From Mortierella sp. BCC40632 (lineage: Eukaryota; Mortierellomycota; Mortierellomycetes; Mortierellales; Mortierellaceae), in the NCBI GenBank assembly GCA_011634665.1, contig WAEK01000013.1, positions 124,001 through 188,000 of the forward strand: a stretch of DNA of 64,000 nt, written 5' to 3'. Position numbers and translations under genes: made by a program. Positions 1-10,874 of the stretch are shown piece after piece (the stretch's first letter is position 1; the number at the start of each line of letters is the position of its first letter). The notes below the pieces were generated by a model that had not been told where the DNA came from, did not search any database, and was given only the letters and a program-made list of their open reading frames with translations.

Positions 1-1489
1 TGGTGGGGTCCCCACTTGTCGTCCAGTGTCTGGAATGCTTCGGGACTGATACTCCATTCTAGTTGCTTCTGCAATTGTCGACTGGGTGGATCGGCAGGGG
101 TTGAGTAATGAGGGGACGAATGCTGTGGAGATTGTGGTTCCCGTCGCCAAGCAATGAGACCAAATCCTGTCTGCTAGCTTCATCAGCTCTGGTGATCTCG
201 TCCCTCCAAACTTGTTCACGTATGCAATAGTCGTTGTGTTGTCGCAATAAATCATTAATCTCTTCCCTTGGAATTGAGGGTGTGCCACTGTGTACCAAAT
301 CACCATTAACTCTTTCAAGTTGATGTGAGTCTCCATCAGCTGTCTGTCCCATAATCCTGAGATGGTTTTCTGTCCATGGACGATCCCCATCCCGTATCCG
401 AGGCATCGGTGTAGATCTCCGCTGGGGGGGAGGTTGTTGGATCCAAGTGAGGCCGTTCCACGATTGTAAGCCTTCTATCCACCATTGAAGGTCCTCCAGA
501 GCTGGTGTCGTCAATGAAACATATTCCGTCCATGAAGTCCCCGTTGAAGGGCTTCGTTCTTCACTTGTACCAGGGTTTTGCGTCTTGAGTCTGGCAGGCA
601 GAACTGCTGCCGTCATTGCGAGTGCTTTCCCGATGAAGGACGAGAGGGCTCTCAGCGTCATCTTGCCCTTCTTGATCATCTTGGAAGCTTCTCTTCTGAT
701 GTCGCGGATCTTGTCTTTTGGCACTGAAAGTGTCATCTTCTGGGAGTCGATCTGGAATCCCAGATGTGATATCGACTGTGTGGGCTCCAGATGAGACTTG
801 CTTTCCTTTACTAGGAATCCGAGCGACTTCAACTTGTCGAGAACTTGTTTTGTTGCTAGTAAGGACTGTTCCCTGTTCCTGGCTACTATCAATAGATCGT
901 CTAAGTACGCTGCGATCCTTATTCCCTTGCGCCGAGCCCATCTGAGGATCGGTTTGAGGACCTTCGTAAAGACGAAGGGCGCCAATGAGAGACCGAAGGG
1001 TAGTACGCGGAACTGGTACTGTTTCCCTTTCCAGTGGAATTGTAGGTGTTTCCTGGAAGACTCGTGGATGAGAACGTGGAGGAATGCATCCTGGAGATCT
1101 ACACTGGTCATGTAGTCTCCCTTGTTTATCATATTGCAAACTACCTTGATCGTCTCCATTTTGAAATGTTTCTTCGGTACATACTGATTTAAGGGACGTA
1201 GGTTTAGAACAGGCCTCAAGTCTCCCGTTTTCTTTGGGATCGTAAAAGTCGGCTCGTAAAAGCCATCTTCGGTAGCTTCCTCTATTGCGCGTTTTTCGAG
1301 AAGAGCGAGGATTTCCTTCTCTATTGTTTCCGTCTCTTTGGTCGATCGGGGATGGTGGTGTCTGGGATGGGGACTGTCTGGCGGGAGAGAAGTGAACGGG
1401 ATTCTGAATCCATCTTCGATAGTCCGACGAATCCAGTCTTCGTCGGTGAGTCGTCTCCACGCTGCTTGGAACCGATGTAGTCGTCCTCC
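1..1489 (-). pseudogene. DIRS-like reverse transcriptase-RNase H polyprotein, frameshifted
   Basis: RNA-templated DNA synthesis and removal of the RNA strand in the retroelement cycle. The frame is open from 1489 through about 440. It contains the RT palm motifs SVDLQDAFLHV, LPFGLSLAPFVFTKVL and the catalytic AYLDDLLIVA near 890-910. YLDD followed by LL is typical of DIRS RTs. RNase H follows in shifted frames: EIYTDASDTGWG (about 430-390), then a CDNTTT motif near 230. I see three one-base frame changes, at the C run near 425-432, the G run near 385, and the C run near 100. The frame upstream of the first methionine-like codon (1219) is open back to a TAG at 1490-1492, so the RT has no obvious own start. 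Frame breaks at homopolymers could be mutation or assembly error. Confidence 0.85.
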
Positions 1490-2471
1490 CTACTGGCGTC
1501 CTCGGCCCCGACCGCGTCCCCTTGGGTTCGAGGCTTGCTGAAAAGACTGGCTGCTGCTGTCGCTGTTTGGAGTTTGATAAGAGTTCGAGTTCGATTGGCT
1601 CTGTTTCTCATTGTTGTTGCCTTCTGTGTGCCGCTGTTGGTTACCCTGGAAATTGTGGTTCCCATGATTTTTTGTAGCCGCCTCTGCCCCTGCCCCTTCC
1701 GTTACCTCTGTCACCCTGTCCTGTCGCATTCTTGAGTGACTTGGTGAACTTTTGTTGATCGATAATCTCCTGGTGAGAAATGATTGGGGTCTTCCCGTTG
1801 GGGTCAGTAGGGGAATGATATTCTTGTCTCTGCAAATGGCCTGCGTACGAAGATGGCCCATCTCAGTGCTGATTGCTGCGAGATTGTAACGAATGGTGTC
1901 CAGAGTCTCAATGATGTTAGCCATGACCGGATCGTCCTGATCTGTTGCAGGTGAGGAAAAGGATAGCATGGACTGTGGCGTCAATTGGTCTGGTGAGGTG
2001 GGCCAATTTTGTTTGGAGAGTAGCGAACTCTTGATCTCTTCTCTGTAAGTGTTTGGAAGTGTTGAGGTGAGTAGGGAGGACTGGAGCCGTGTGCTCAATC
2101 CCACGCACTCGGGAAGTGCTTGATGTCGGTGTAGCCATCGTCTTCATCCCACTTAGGATGGTCGTGAAACTTAAGCCGGTTTTGAAGCTAGGCAGGTATT
2201 CCTCGAGCTGATCGTAAGGTTCGAGGATTGGAACAGATGGGTTGACTGTGAGGTAAGGGTCTTTATGTTGATCCGTTGATGGAGTGATCCCTGCCTGTCG
2301 AAGAGCTGGGGCAAGGACCGCCACCAATGCTTGGATGTCCTCGTTGGTGAGGGTGGAAGGGAGGAGTTGTGGAAGGGGATTCTGCGCAGGTTGGATGGGG
2401 TTACCATCCGATGATTGTTGAGTAGGGTTACCACTCTGGGAAGAATACGGTGTAGGTAAGTCATTGATCAT
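1490..2471 (-). pseudogene. DIRS-like gag region, two overlapping frames
   Basis: Probable nucleocapsid-type protein of the same retroelement. The first frame (2471-1917) begins MINDLPTPY and is rich in Gln, Pro and Ser. It contains a plausible helical segment, TNEDIQALVAVLAPALRQAG. A second frame (2104-1490) continues the protein and ends in an Asn/Ser/Gln-rich, then Arg-Gly repeat tail (NPRGRGRGRGRQ), an RNA-binding type of composition. The two frames overlap for about 190 nt, so one frame change is needed to join them. The second frame is the same frame as the RT and is separated from it only by one TAG codon at 1490-1492. No zinc knuckle is visible. Assignment as gag is by position and composition, not by motif. 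Confidence 0.6.
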
Positions 2472-2715
2472 ATTTGCTCGAGCGGACGTGTTCCTGAGAG
2501 AAAGAAAGATGGGGTTCAGAGTCAGCCAAGGAGAGAGGGTTATCTAGCTAGTATTTTCTTTATTTTATCTGTATCTCGAGTGGAAATAAATGAAAGAAGG
2601 ATTACACAGTAAAGGGGTCGCTGGCTCTATGAAGGATAATTCAGATAAATGCTCTCCTACAGATTCTTTAAGGAGATTCCAAGAACTAATGCCTCCCATC
2701 GTTTAAATATGGACC

Positions 2716-4225
2716 ATGAGGTCTCTACCCATTCAATTAGGCATGACGGTGCCACGTGCGTACCTGAGATGGGCACAAAGAAAGGCCAGAAACGAACACG
2801 TTTCTTTTCCGGACTTTGTTGCTCAATTTGACTACAGTGATCAAGCATCTGCCACCGATGCCTATCTTGAGTTGCTGCAGTCCGATGCCATTCGACAGAA
2901 ACGACGTGATGCTCTAAAGGTAGCGTTTGATCTATTCCGCTTGAATCAGGAGGGACGATTCTGGGCCGAACGTTCACTGGAGGTCAGCGCCCAGGTAGTA
3001 GCCAAACGTGTAGGACTCAAAGCGAACGAGGCTGGAGAAATGCAGTCTATAGCTGCTCTCGATACTGTTCTCTCAAGAAGTCGCGATGCATTGGAGGATA
3101 CTCAAGAAGGAGGTGCGGCCCTTCGAGTAGGTCAGAAGCATCCACGTGATCTTTGGAGCGAACTGGATGAGTCCTCACGGACAGAGCCACCCAAGCGTTC
3201 ACTTGATAACAAATCAGATGAGTTTGATTCAGGACGGAATTCACCATCGACACCGCAAAGCTCTTACAGCCTCTCTCATGCTGATACTAATTGGATCGGC
3301 GATAACGCCACGGGATTTGAGATGCAAGGTAGAGGAACCAGGTCATTATGATCCCTGTGCTTGGGCATTTATCATCCAATCAGGCACTAATGTATGTGAC
3401 ACCGGTAATTCAACGAATCACTTAGGGACATCACCTGGTAGTGGTCTTCGTAGCGCCACAGCACCAACATATCCCCACGCGTTGCTTGGCATTGATCTTC
3501 CCTCTAGCGACCCAGCAGACTTGAGTTTTTCGACTCAGGATGATGTTGCGTCAACTACCAGGATGTATATGTGGAACTATCTTGAGGGGAATGGAAGACG
3601 TGACTCCGGTGTCGATAATGAATGGATATACAACGACATAAAAGTTAGCCACGATTTGATGGATTTCAGGGAACGTGTCATACAAGAGAATGGCGGGCTG
3701 ACGGCGCCCCACGAGAAACTGTAGGAATTGGTACATTGGACTGGGTCGAAGGCGTGTAATATATAAGGAATAAGTGGATTGAGACTTTCTAATTTTTTTG
3801 AAACTCTACCTTTTGTATAGGGCGGTCAATTTTATATTTCTAGTTGAGACGGAGCACCAGGCGGGAGGGTTACAAGCTGAAGTTGAAGATGAGACCTGGA
3901 GCGCTCTCTGCGAAGCAACAAAGGACCAAGTACGCTCGCTTCCAGAACCCACCGTTCTTGAAGCACACCACTGGGCCCATTTGCTAGCGAATGAGAACCC
4001 AGACTCATTCAAGTCAGTTTTAAGTGAATCGCCACCTAAGAACCCTGCCTTAAAGATGGTCTTGGACAAACTGGCCAATTCTGGTCTTCTCTGGTCTGAC
4101 CAGCTATGCAACGAAGACACATATCTGAAAGCATGGCTTGGCCCATTCTTGGAAACATACCTCGGCAGTGTCAAGTTTACAACCAGCTCCTGGTAATGTT
4201 ACAAATACACATTTCTGATATTATG

Positions 4226-4256
<31 letters not shown>

Positions 4257-5239
4257 CTTTTTATACAGTGACATTTCTGATATTATGGTTATGGGATTGT
4301 TTTATTCTTATTCTAGAACCCACCTATTTTAAATAGGACTCAGACACAGGAAGAATCCCGTGACCCCGGCTCAGACCTACTTGTACCCGACTTTGCTACA
4401 GTGACAGTGGCAAACAAGAGAAAAATGTCTCTAGTTTTGCTGGAAGGAAAGATCAATGCCAACAGGACCATTCAAATTTGGGATGATAAGACAAAGATTG
4501 GACAGGAGATGAAGCTAGCACTGGATTCAATCTCGACACTCCTTCCTGAAGACGACGCATCGGTCATTGGCATACTTGTGAGGAGTATGTTTATTTTGTT
4601 TAGAGTTTTAAAGTCTCGTAATGAAGAGACTCTTAATTTCACATTTATCTTACTTTCTTTTTAGAGCCCATGGTCGAGTTTTTTAGTATGCATTTACACT
4701 CGGAGGCAGTGTATATCATGCGTCGATTTGCTGTTCGATATTGTCCAGCCGACCCCATGAATATGTTTCCAATTGCCCCTATGATGGAAGCATTTGAACA
4801 CCTTCAGGCAAAGATCGAGAGAACTGTGGCCGCAATACGCCGCGTCAAGGTCCGCCCAGGCACCACCCCTAAAATTCCTCTCTTCTGGCTTCGACCATCA
4901 TATAATAAGCCCAATCGCATCCTGCTTCCAGATGGCGAGTAAAAATTTCACCCCTCGCTCACCATTTATGAACTTTGTGGTTGAACTTATCAACACTGCC
5001 TTGAGAATTTGAAAACAATTTACTGTTTCATCTTTTCAACGCTGACTCTCTTTTGCATTAATCGCTGTTCATTCATTGTTCAATAAATACAAACTGTTGC
5101 ACTTGACACTTTACTGACTTCTAAACCACGTATCTCGTTTCAAATTTTTTTGTACAGAATCGTCGAGAGCTTGTTTCCTACGACCATTGTTCAGTACCAA
5201 AGAACACGCTATGAAAAGAAAAAAGCAGAAGGAATTTAG
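2716..5239 (+). CDS. Six-exon gene, 641-residue protein of unknown function
   Basis: I do not know a function for this protein. Proposed exons are 2716-3328, 3384-3720, 3821-4192, 4337-4584, 4665-4938 and 5158-5239. Every GT-AG junction keeps the reading phase and the sum is 1926 nt, which is strong internal evidence for a real, intact gene. Introns are 55, 100, 144, 80 and 219 nt; the third holds a poly-T run. An in-frame TAA lies just upstream of the ATG at 2716; a second ATG at 2743 is an alternative start. The protein has a helical, charged N-terminus (VSFPDFVAQFDYSDQ), a Ser/Pro-rich linker near residues 150-200, and a globular C-terminal half with ALKMVLDKLANSGLL and EFFSMHLHSEAVYIMRRFAV. 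No signal peptide or membrane segment is seen. From memory it resembles a multi-copy hypothetical family of Mortierellaceae that often sits among transposons. Confidence 0.75.
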
Positions 5240-5348
5240 ACGGAGGAGAGTGAATTTTTGTTTGAATACATCATGAAGAAAGGGAAAGGAAGAAATATTG
5301 GCGAGGTTGACCTTTTTGGAACTAGCTCTGAATCATACATACTTTATC

Positions 5349-5905
5349 TTAGTAATAAACCGACAGTTTGTCAGTCCACTTGGTAGGATATGCAACAACC
5401 ATGCTGGCGTAGATGTTGTCGGGACAGTACTTGCGAAAAACCTTTACGTGACCCTCAATTTTAGACGCCAGAACTGTGCTGAGTGCCTCACTCCAATCCT
5501 TCTCTGAGAAACTAGACGACCCTTGATGCAGTTTCATCTGAACAAAGACCGGTATGACTCTTGTGCCATCAACGCGGATGAAGAAGACAAAGCTGGGTCC
5601 CGACGGTTTGGACTTTGAAAAAAAAAAAAAAAAAAAAACGGTGCCACAGGTATGTTGAATGTTTCGCTGAATACTCTCACCATAAACCGCTCAAACATAC
5701 ATCCTTGCTCAATGGCCGTCGATTTTACCATTCGTTTCTGTACCTCTCTAACAAAGTATGGATCAATGGCGGCGAAATATCTCTCCACGGCTCTGCCTCT
5801 ATTAATGATTTTGATCCGACCAAACGCATGCTCCACCAACTGAGGGTCAACCTCCTTAAGGAGAGTGCCGTGGCTCCTAAACATGCAGCACTGGCGCGTC
5901 AAGCT
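5349..5905 (-). pseudogene. Crinkler (CRN)-like effector C-terminal fragment, broken
   Basis: Two minus-strand frames carry pieces of one protein. The upstream piece (about 5880-5640) contains VDPQLVEHAFGRIKII and GCMFERFMVRVFSETFNI. The downstream piece (about 5600-5349) contains FIRVDGTRVIPVFVQMKLHQ and a KYCPDN motif. I recognise this combination as the C-terminal module of CRN-type effector-like proteins that are numerous in Mortierellaceae; this rests on memory of the family, not on a search. The pieces are separated by an A20-type run at 5619-5638, and about 60-80 residues expected between them look missing. The N-terminal CRN secretion or targeting domain is absent. The fragment abuts the transposase relic at about 5905, which suggests nested insertion or deletion. 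It ends at a stop at 5349. Confidence 0.6.
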
Positions 5906-8000
5906 GTGGCTCAAAGAAATCGAGAACAAAGGTGGCAAGACCGTATTCGTTAAGGATGCAGCACTGACAGGATTTGCTTATGGACGGTGCACAAACTTTC
6001 AGCTGAAGGTAAACAGATAATATGCGTTAGAGCTTCTCAGTCATGCATGAGCCATATATCAAGGTCTTAACATAGCGATGTAGGTCATTTCTGAAAACTT
6101 TAGCTGCTACTGTACGGATTCGACTCATAAGACTATAGGGGACATTACACCCATCGAAGAGGGCAGCAAGGTCTACAGCTCAGCATATTTGTTCACTCTA
6201 CTTGTCAAAGATAAAGATATCCATCAAGGAATCCCTGTCGCCTACATGACGTGCAAGTCTGAATCTTGGTTTGATTCCTCCTCCCACCCACCCACCCACT
6301 TTTTTTTTGTTCATGTAAATGGCAGGACTTTTTATTTACATTTGTGCTTTAAACCCATTAGCTATCCTATCATTCGGTGACTGCAATGGCTAAAGAACGA
6401 ATGTGTTCTGAAAACGGATACACTCATGGTGGACTATGCAGAGGCCGAGTCCCACGCCATCGGAGCCGTTTTCCCCGAGTCAAAGATCTATTATTGCGAT
6501 TTCCATGTCGGACATCTGTGGGAGAAACAGCTGTTCAAGATCTCGGTAGGCATTTCTCTCTCTCTCCTCTTTGAACCGAAACCACAGAGTATTCTTAGAC
6601 GTATATTCATATCTTGCACTCATTCGATAGGAATGAGGTTCGCAGGGCCAGGTCACCCGAATTACAGCAGACACTCTGGATTAGGTTCAAAGAATTTTAT
6701 TCAGCTGCATCGTCAGTGATCAATCACATCCAGAGGAACTGGTTCGACAAAAAAGGAAGGCTGGGGAGATGGGCATTTTTTCACAGAGAGGTAAGAGAGG
6801 TAAAGTGTATCTCAATTCCTTTCCACATCGATCGTCATGTTTATCACAGGTCAAAGGATACGCCCGTCTCATTTAACTGGGATGGTCAAGTTGTCACAAC
6901 CAATGATTGGATAGAGTCGTGGCATGCTCGTTTGAAGGGCTACTATCTTGATGGTGAAGGGAATCTCTGTATCGATCGAGTTGTTTAATTATTACAGGGC
7001 CGAGTCGACAGAGAGTTTCGATTCGCATACTTCAAGACTAAGAGAGGCTTTCTTGCCATACCTTGGAGGAAAGAGGATAAGGAGAGGAAGCAGAAGGCAG
7101 ACGAGGTTTCGTTTGACGAAGCCCAGCGCAAGATCAGCTTCAACAAAAGATCAGCCCTGCAATGATGGACATTTACAAGTGTGGTTTGATGACCATGAGG
7201 CAGTTGATTACCATTTCGGATTCGTTTGCCTCAGTCAAATGTCACTTATCGTGGGTTTTATCTATCTATCTATCCTCCGCTTCTCGGGTAGATTTTCATA
7301 CAGTCATTGGCTAGCGCTTAGTGCTACACCCTTTGGTAGAGCATCACCGAGTGCGTCACACTGCTTTGGCATTGCCAAAGTTGGCCTCCAATACCTTTTA
7401 TTTCCTATTGTTACAAGCAAATGCAGAGGTGTGATGCACAATGTTGTCAGTGCCGAGACTGTACTATCTCTGTGGTCAATCCTTTATTTGGTGGTCTTGC
7501 AAAAATGACTGCGACCGGAGCTCTCTCCAGCAGAGTATTATCGTGGCGTGCTGTCCGGCGCAAAGTGCTTCACCTTTTGGTAGAGCATCACCGAGTGCGC
7601 CACACTGCCTTGTTACTATCTAAGGTAGCCCCTTGTCATCACGTCCAATTCGTTTTGCATCATATTATAGAAAGTAATGAGCTCATTTCTTATTTCATTT
7701 TGGTATAAAGACAACATTCAGACCTGAGATTGAACTAGGCGAAGAGATTACTCTTTGTAGCCAATCGCCGCTATCAACATGGAATGTGGAAGGTAAGAAG
7801 TTTTGAGAAAGATGTTTAACGGTGATTGCGAATACAAATATTTACATGGGAATACCTTTTATTTCTAGATCCAACAACCCCACCTTCACATCGTAGAAGT
7901 TCGCTTACCCCTGTCTACCACAATCGTGTGTTGAGCCACCATTTACCTGTGATTAAAATACACTTTCCCTTTCGGTAGGAGATATCTGGTCCCATGTTTT
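5905..8000 (+). pseudogene. MULE-type transposase relic with degenerate C-terminus
   Basis: A Mutator-like (MULE) DNA transposase reads left to right through about five exons. Recognisable parts are KGGKTVFVKDAALTGFAYG (5930-5986), an intron at 6009-6083 with exact GT-AG borders, YCTDSTHKT (first catalytic Asp region), VKDKDIHQGIPVAYM, LMVDYAEAESHAIGAVFPES (second Asp region, 6423-6482), YYCDFHVGHLWEKQL, and TNDWIESWHARLKGYY (about 6900-6950). A further exon from about 6998 to 7161 starts VDREFRFAYFKTKRGF. Breaks are a TGA in frame at 6378-6380 where a Trp is expected, a phase clash at 6546/6631, and a stop after the 6990 segment. The usual SWIM zinc finger after the catalytic core is not readable; 7161-8000 is remnant. 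The 5' part is missing, cut by the CRN-like fragment. Confidence 0.75.
7320..7640. repeat. Imperfect direct repeat inside transposase remnant
   Basis: A segment of roughly 40 bp around 7331-7370 (TTTGGTAGAGCATCACCGAG core, then a CACACTGC motif) recurs at about 7576-7615 with a few substitutions. Weaker similarity continues on both sides. The spacing is about 245 bp, so this is probably the trace of one tandem duplication in dead sequence. Confidence 0.6.
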
Positions 8001-8589
8001 CTTTGTTTTGAAGACCAGTGATTTGATGGTAGTCGAGGGAAATGAAGATCGACGCAATTTAGCCAGCAGCAATGATGGCAACTATGAGATGTTCACTCAA
8101 AAGAGGAAACACACAGCTATTCTGGAGAAATGACTTGTAGCAGCTAAGCCTTAACAACGACGCTGCCTTTTCATCCTTCGACATCATTGCATCCAGCTGG
8201 AGCCTTGGATGTTGAAAACTTGTATTTTGTCCTCAGCTCGGTGAACTAGCGTTGATATCCGGCCTCTGTCATCGATTGTGCTATCTTTTGGCTGTCTTAT
8301 TGCGAGTCGGTCCTTTGAGTTTCTTTGATCTCTTGGTATCCCTACCCTGAATTGAACAGCAATCTCTTTTCTTCACAACTCTCCTCGTCCCCAACGCCTC
8401 ATTGGTTATGACAGTTGTGACCCTGTACTCAAGACATCATCTTGGTCCTTTGAACTGTCGACCGTCATCGTGGATTAAAAACTCTTTGTTGGTAGATGAA
8501 GCCTCAACAAGGCGAGTCATTGAATGAACCGAGCAAGAATGCCGGTACTAACGATTAGGACAATCTACTGGAGTCAACAACAATCACAG

Positions 8590-9240
8590 GGAATGAATCC
8601 AAACTTCTACCATTCTGTGGTCCGCAGGCGAGCATTGCGGATCATATCGCTCGCCACAGCAGGCACCAACACCACCTCAACACACTTTCACAATATTGAA
8701 AGCTTTCGCTTCAAGAAGCATGTCTAGGATTTCAATAGTAAAAAGCAATAAGAGTATACAAAGGTTGCCAATGCCCTACTCAAGGTGATCGGAAGCAACA
8801 TCGGAGCGAAGAGGGCATATGAGAACCTCGTCGCCATTACCGTGGGAATTTCAAAGTTCCAAACCAGGGCAGGTTAGATGTCGCTGGATGGACCTTTCAA
8901 TAAATTCTTCACTCAACTGGTAAGCTATTTAATCTTGATAAATTATCTACCGACAGTAATATTTAAATAGCTCTAGTCACAATCTGAGATACGATCGTCA
9001 GGATACGTGGTATTTGGCGTGAACATTACACAACACAGGGGTGTCCGTTTCACCGCCCGCGCTGTTATAATTGCAAATGACAGTGTCACCACAACGCGAT
9101 GTCTGCTGCCAACAAGCGCAACGTTGTCTGGATCCACCTCAATGGAAATGAACGGCCAAAGTACCTGCAGCTTGTACAGGGGCAATGGGTTATATCCTTA
9201 AGAAGATGATGAAAGAGGTGGTGGTCGATGCAGCACAGGC
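8590..9240 (+). pseudogene. Probable Fanzor (eukaryotic TnpB-like nuclease) C-terminal remnant
   Basis: Reading the plus strand in changing frames gives pieces that match the order of a Fanzor C-terminus: FYHSVVRRR near 8608, KVANALLKVIGSNIGAKRA (about 8763-8820), a VGISKFQTRAG segment (8845-8877), a segment ending GYVVFGVN just before 9030, then a zinc-finger-like stretch HYTTQGCPFHRPRCYNCK (about 9030-9080) followed by CHHNAMSAANKRN. In TnpB/Fanzor proteins the CPxC...CxxC finger precedes the third RuvC aspartate in an HRDxxAAxN motif; here the matching positions read HHNAMSAAN, so the catalytic Asp is replaced by Asn. Several stops and frame changes are present. The N-terminal half (8150-8590) is not recognisable. 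Family assignment is from motif memory. Confidence 0.55.
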
Positions 9241-9249
9241 ACAGTAGGG

Positions 9250-10838
9250 ACAGCACAGCAACATTATCATCAACGAACAAACGTTGCCCATCTGCTTGTG
9301 TTGGGGTGGACACAATAAGTCGAAGTCTTAAGTCACCGCCTTTGCCAAGCCACAGCTGCCCTCGGATGCTGTCAGTTTGCCTTACAAGACAAGCACAGCC
9401 TTTGTAGTCAAAAGAAAATTGACCAGGGATATTGGTCAACCACTAGAGAGAGACAGATACATACTCGTGCCTTGAGGTGCGAGCACAATCCACCAAAGAA
9501 CCACCCATAGTTCTTTACCATGAAAATATATAATACGACGAGTAGGCATGTTTGATAGTGTGGGCAGCAGGTAAAGGTAATGATTTGTCACTTCAGGGAC
9601 GAAATTGGTGTGTCGACTGTCTTGCTTTCGACTCGAAAGTAAATAGGGACGCTCATTTGCCGCCTATCAAGATGCAGTATTTGGCTTTCACAAAGTTTAT
9701 CTTTCCCAAGGTCCTCTTCTCAACATTGACCAAAATTTGCTTTGACAACAACAGTTCTCGGAAATGCAATGATGCAGGATCAGGAGTAGGGTAGGGTAGG
9801 AGGACCGATAGTCTCCTTTTGAGCTTGGCCTGACAAGTCGGATCCAAATCTCAAATATTTTCGTAAGCTGCAAGTATTTCACTTGAACTCTTCTTGAAAG
9901 GGATCGCAGCAACCCCCTCTCTACTCACAATTCAGTCTGTAGAGGAGTGTACCAAACATACAATTCAAGTCCTGATTAGGAGCAACCATAACCCTACCAG
10001 GATCCAGGATAGAGATATCTATAGCAAAGAGGCTATGAAAGAGATATTTGCATCAACTAAAATGTGTCTGAGTGTCAAGCTAGAGAAAATGTAGCACACT
10101 GTCCTAAAAGCCATGATTCCGCAATTGTTCCCGAGAATGGCACACTGGGCCAACGATGGCACAGTTTATGAGTAGCACTTTCGGAAGAAATAAAATCAAA
10201 GAGTTCTCTTGGGATCCAGAGGGCAGTGGTGCAAGCCCTGGACTGCAGTAGGCTTTTCTTCCAGAGCTTTGTGATTCAGCTTCCCCGATTTGTAGAATAA
10301 CGGAGAGAAAGCGGAAAAAAAAAAAAAAAAAAAGGCGGGCACAAGTCATCTGCCTCGACTAGATATGACGGGTGGGAACTCATTCCGAGACTACCATATG
10401 GGGAGTAAGAGAGACAAGAGAGGAAGAGAGGAAGAGAGAGAGCATCAGGTGTGGCGCATGGCTCGAGTCTATTTTTTAAAGTTTTCTTCCCTCGTGTTCC
10501 TGAGCCAGTCTTTGGTTTACATTGGTCACCTCTCCTCAAGCTACCAAAGCCGGAAAAAAAAAAGTAGAAAATTCTACGATTCGGTAGATCCCACTTCATC
10601 GCTCTCTCGTTCTCTCTCACTCTCTGACCTTCTGCCCTGCTTTTGGCTCGCTTTCCTCCTCGTCCTTTCTTTTTCTTTCTTTCTTTCTTTCTTTCATTTT
10701 CTTTTTAGGCTTCTATTCCGACACTCCACATGTACAACCAAGGAGCATGCATGTGTTCAGTTATCGGCTTGAGTATGTAAATTCCGATAACCCGCCTCTG
10801 CTGATTCCCTGGGCATGAGGTCTTTATCAAGAATGAAG

Positions 10839-10874
<36 letters not shown>

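Larger units (their letters stand above)
1..2640 (-). mobile_element. DIRS-type retroelement, partial and decayed
   Basis: A minus-strand retroelement enters from the left window edge. Reading right to left it shows a short untranslated leader (about 2640-2472), a gag-like region, and a reverse transcriptase followed by RNase H. The protein order and the RT and RNase H motifs fit DIRS-order elements (tyrosine-recombinase retrotransposons) better than LTR elements. No protease or integrase core is seen in between. The tyrosine recombinase and the right terminal repeat would lie left of position 1, so the order-level call rests on RT and RNase H alone. The right boundary near 2640 is a guess, set by the first codons of the next gene at 2716. 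Confidence 0.8.

Noticed and set aside
5615..5953. Plus-strand frame starting with poly-Lys
   Set aside because: It is antisense to the CRN-like fragment and begins in the A run; only its last part (after about 5905) overlaps the real transposase exon, in another frame.
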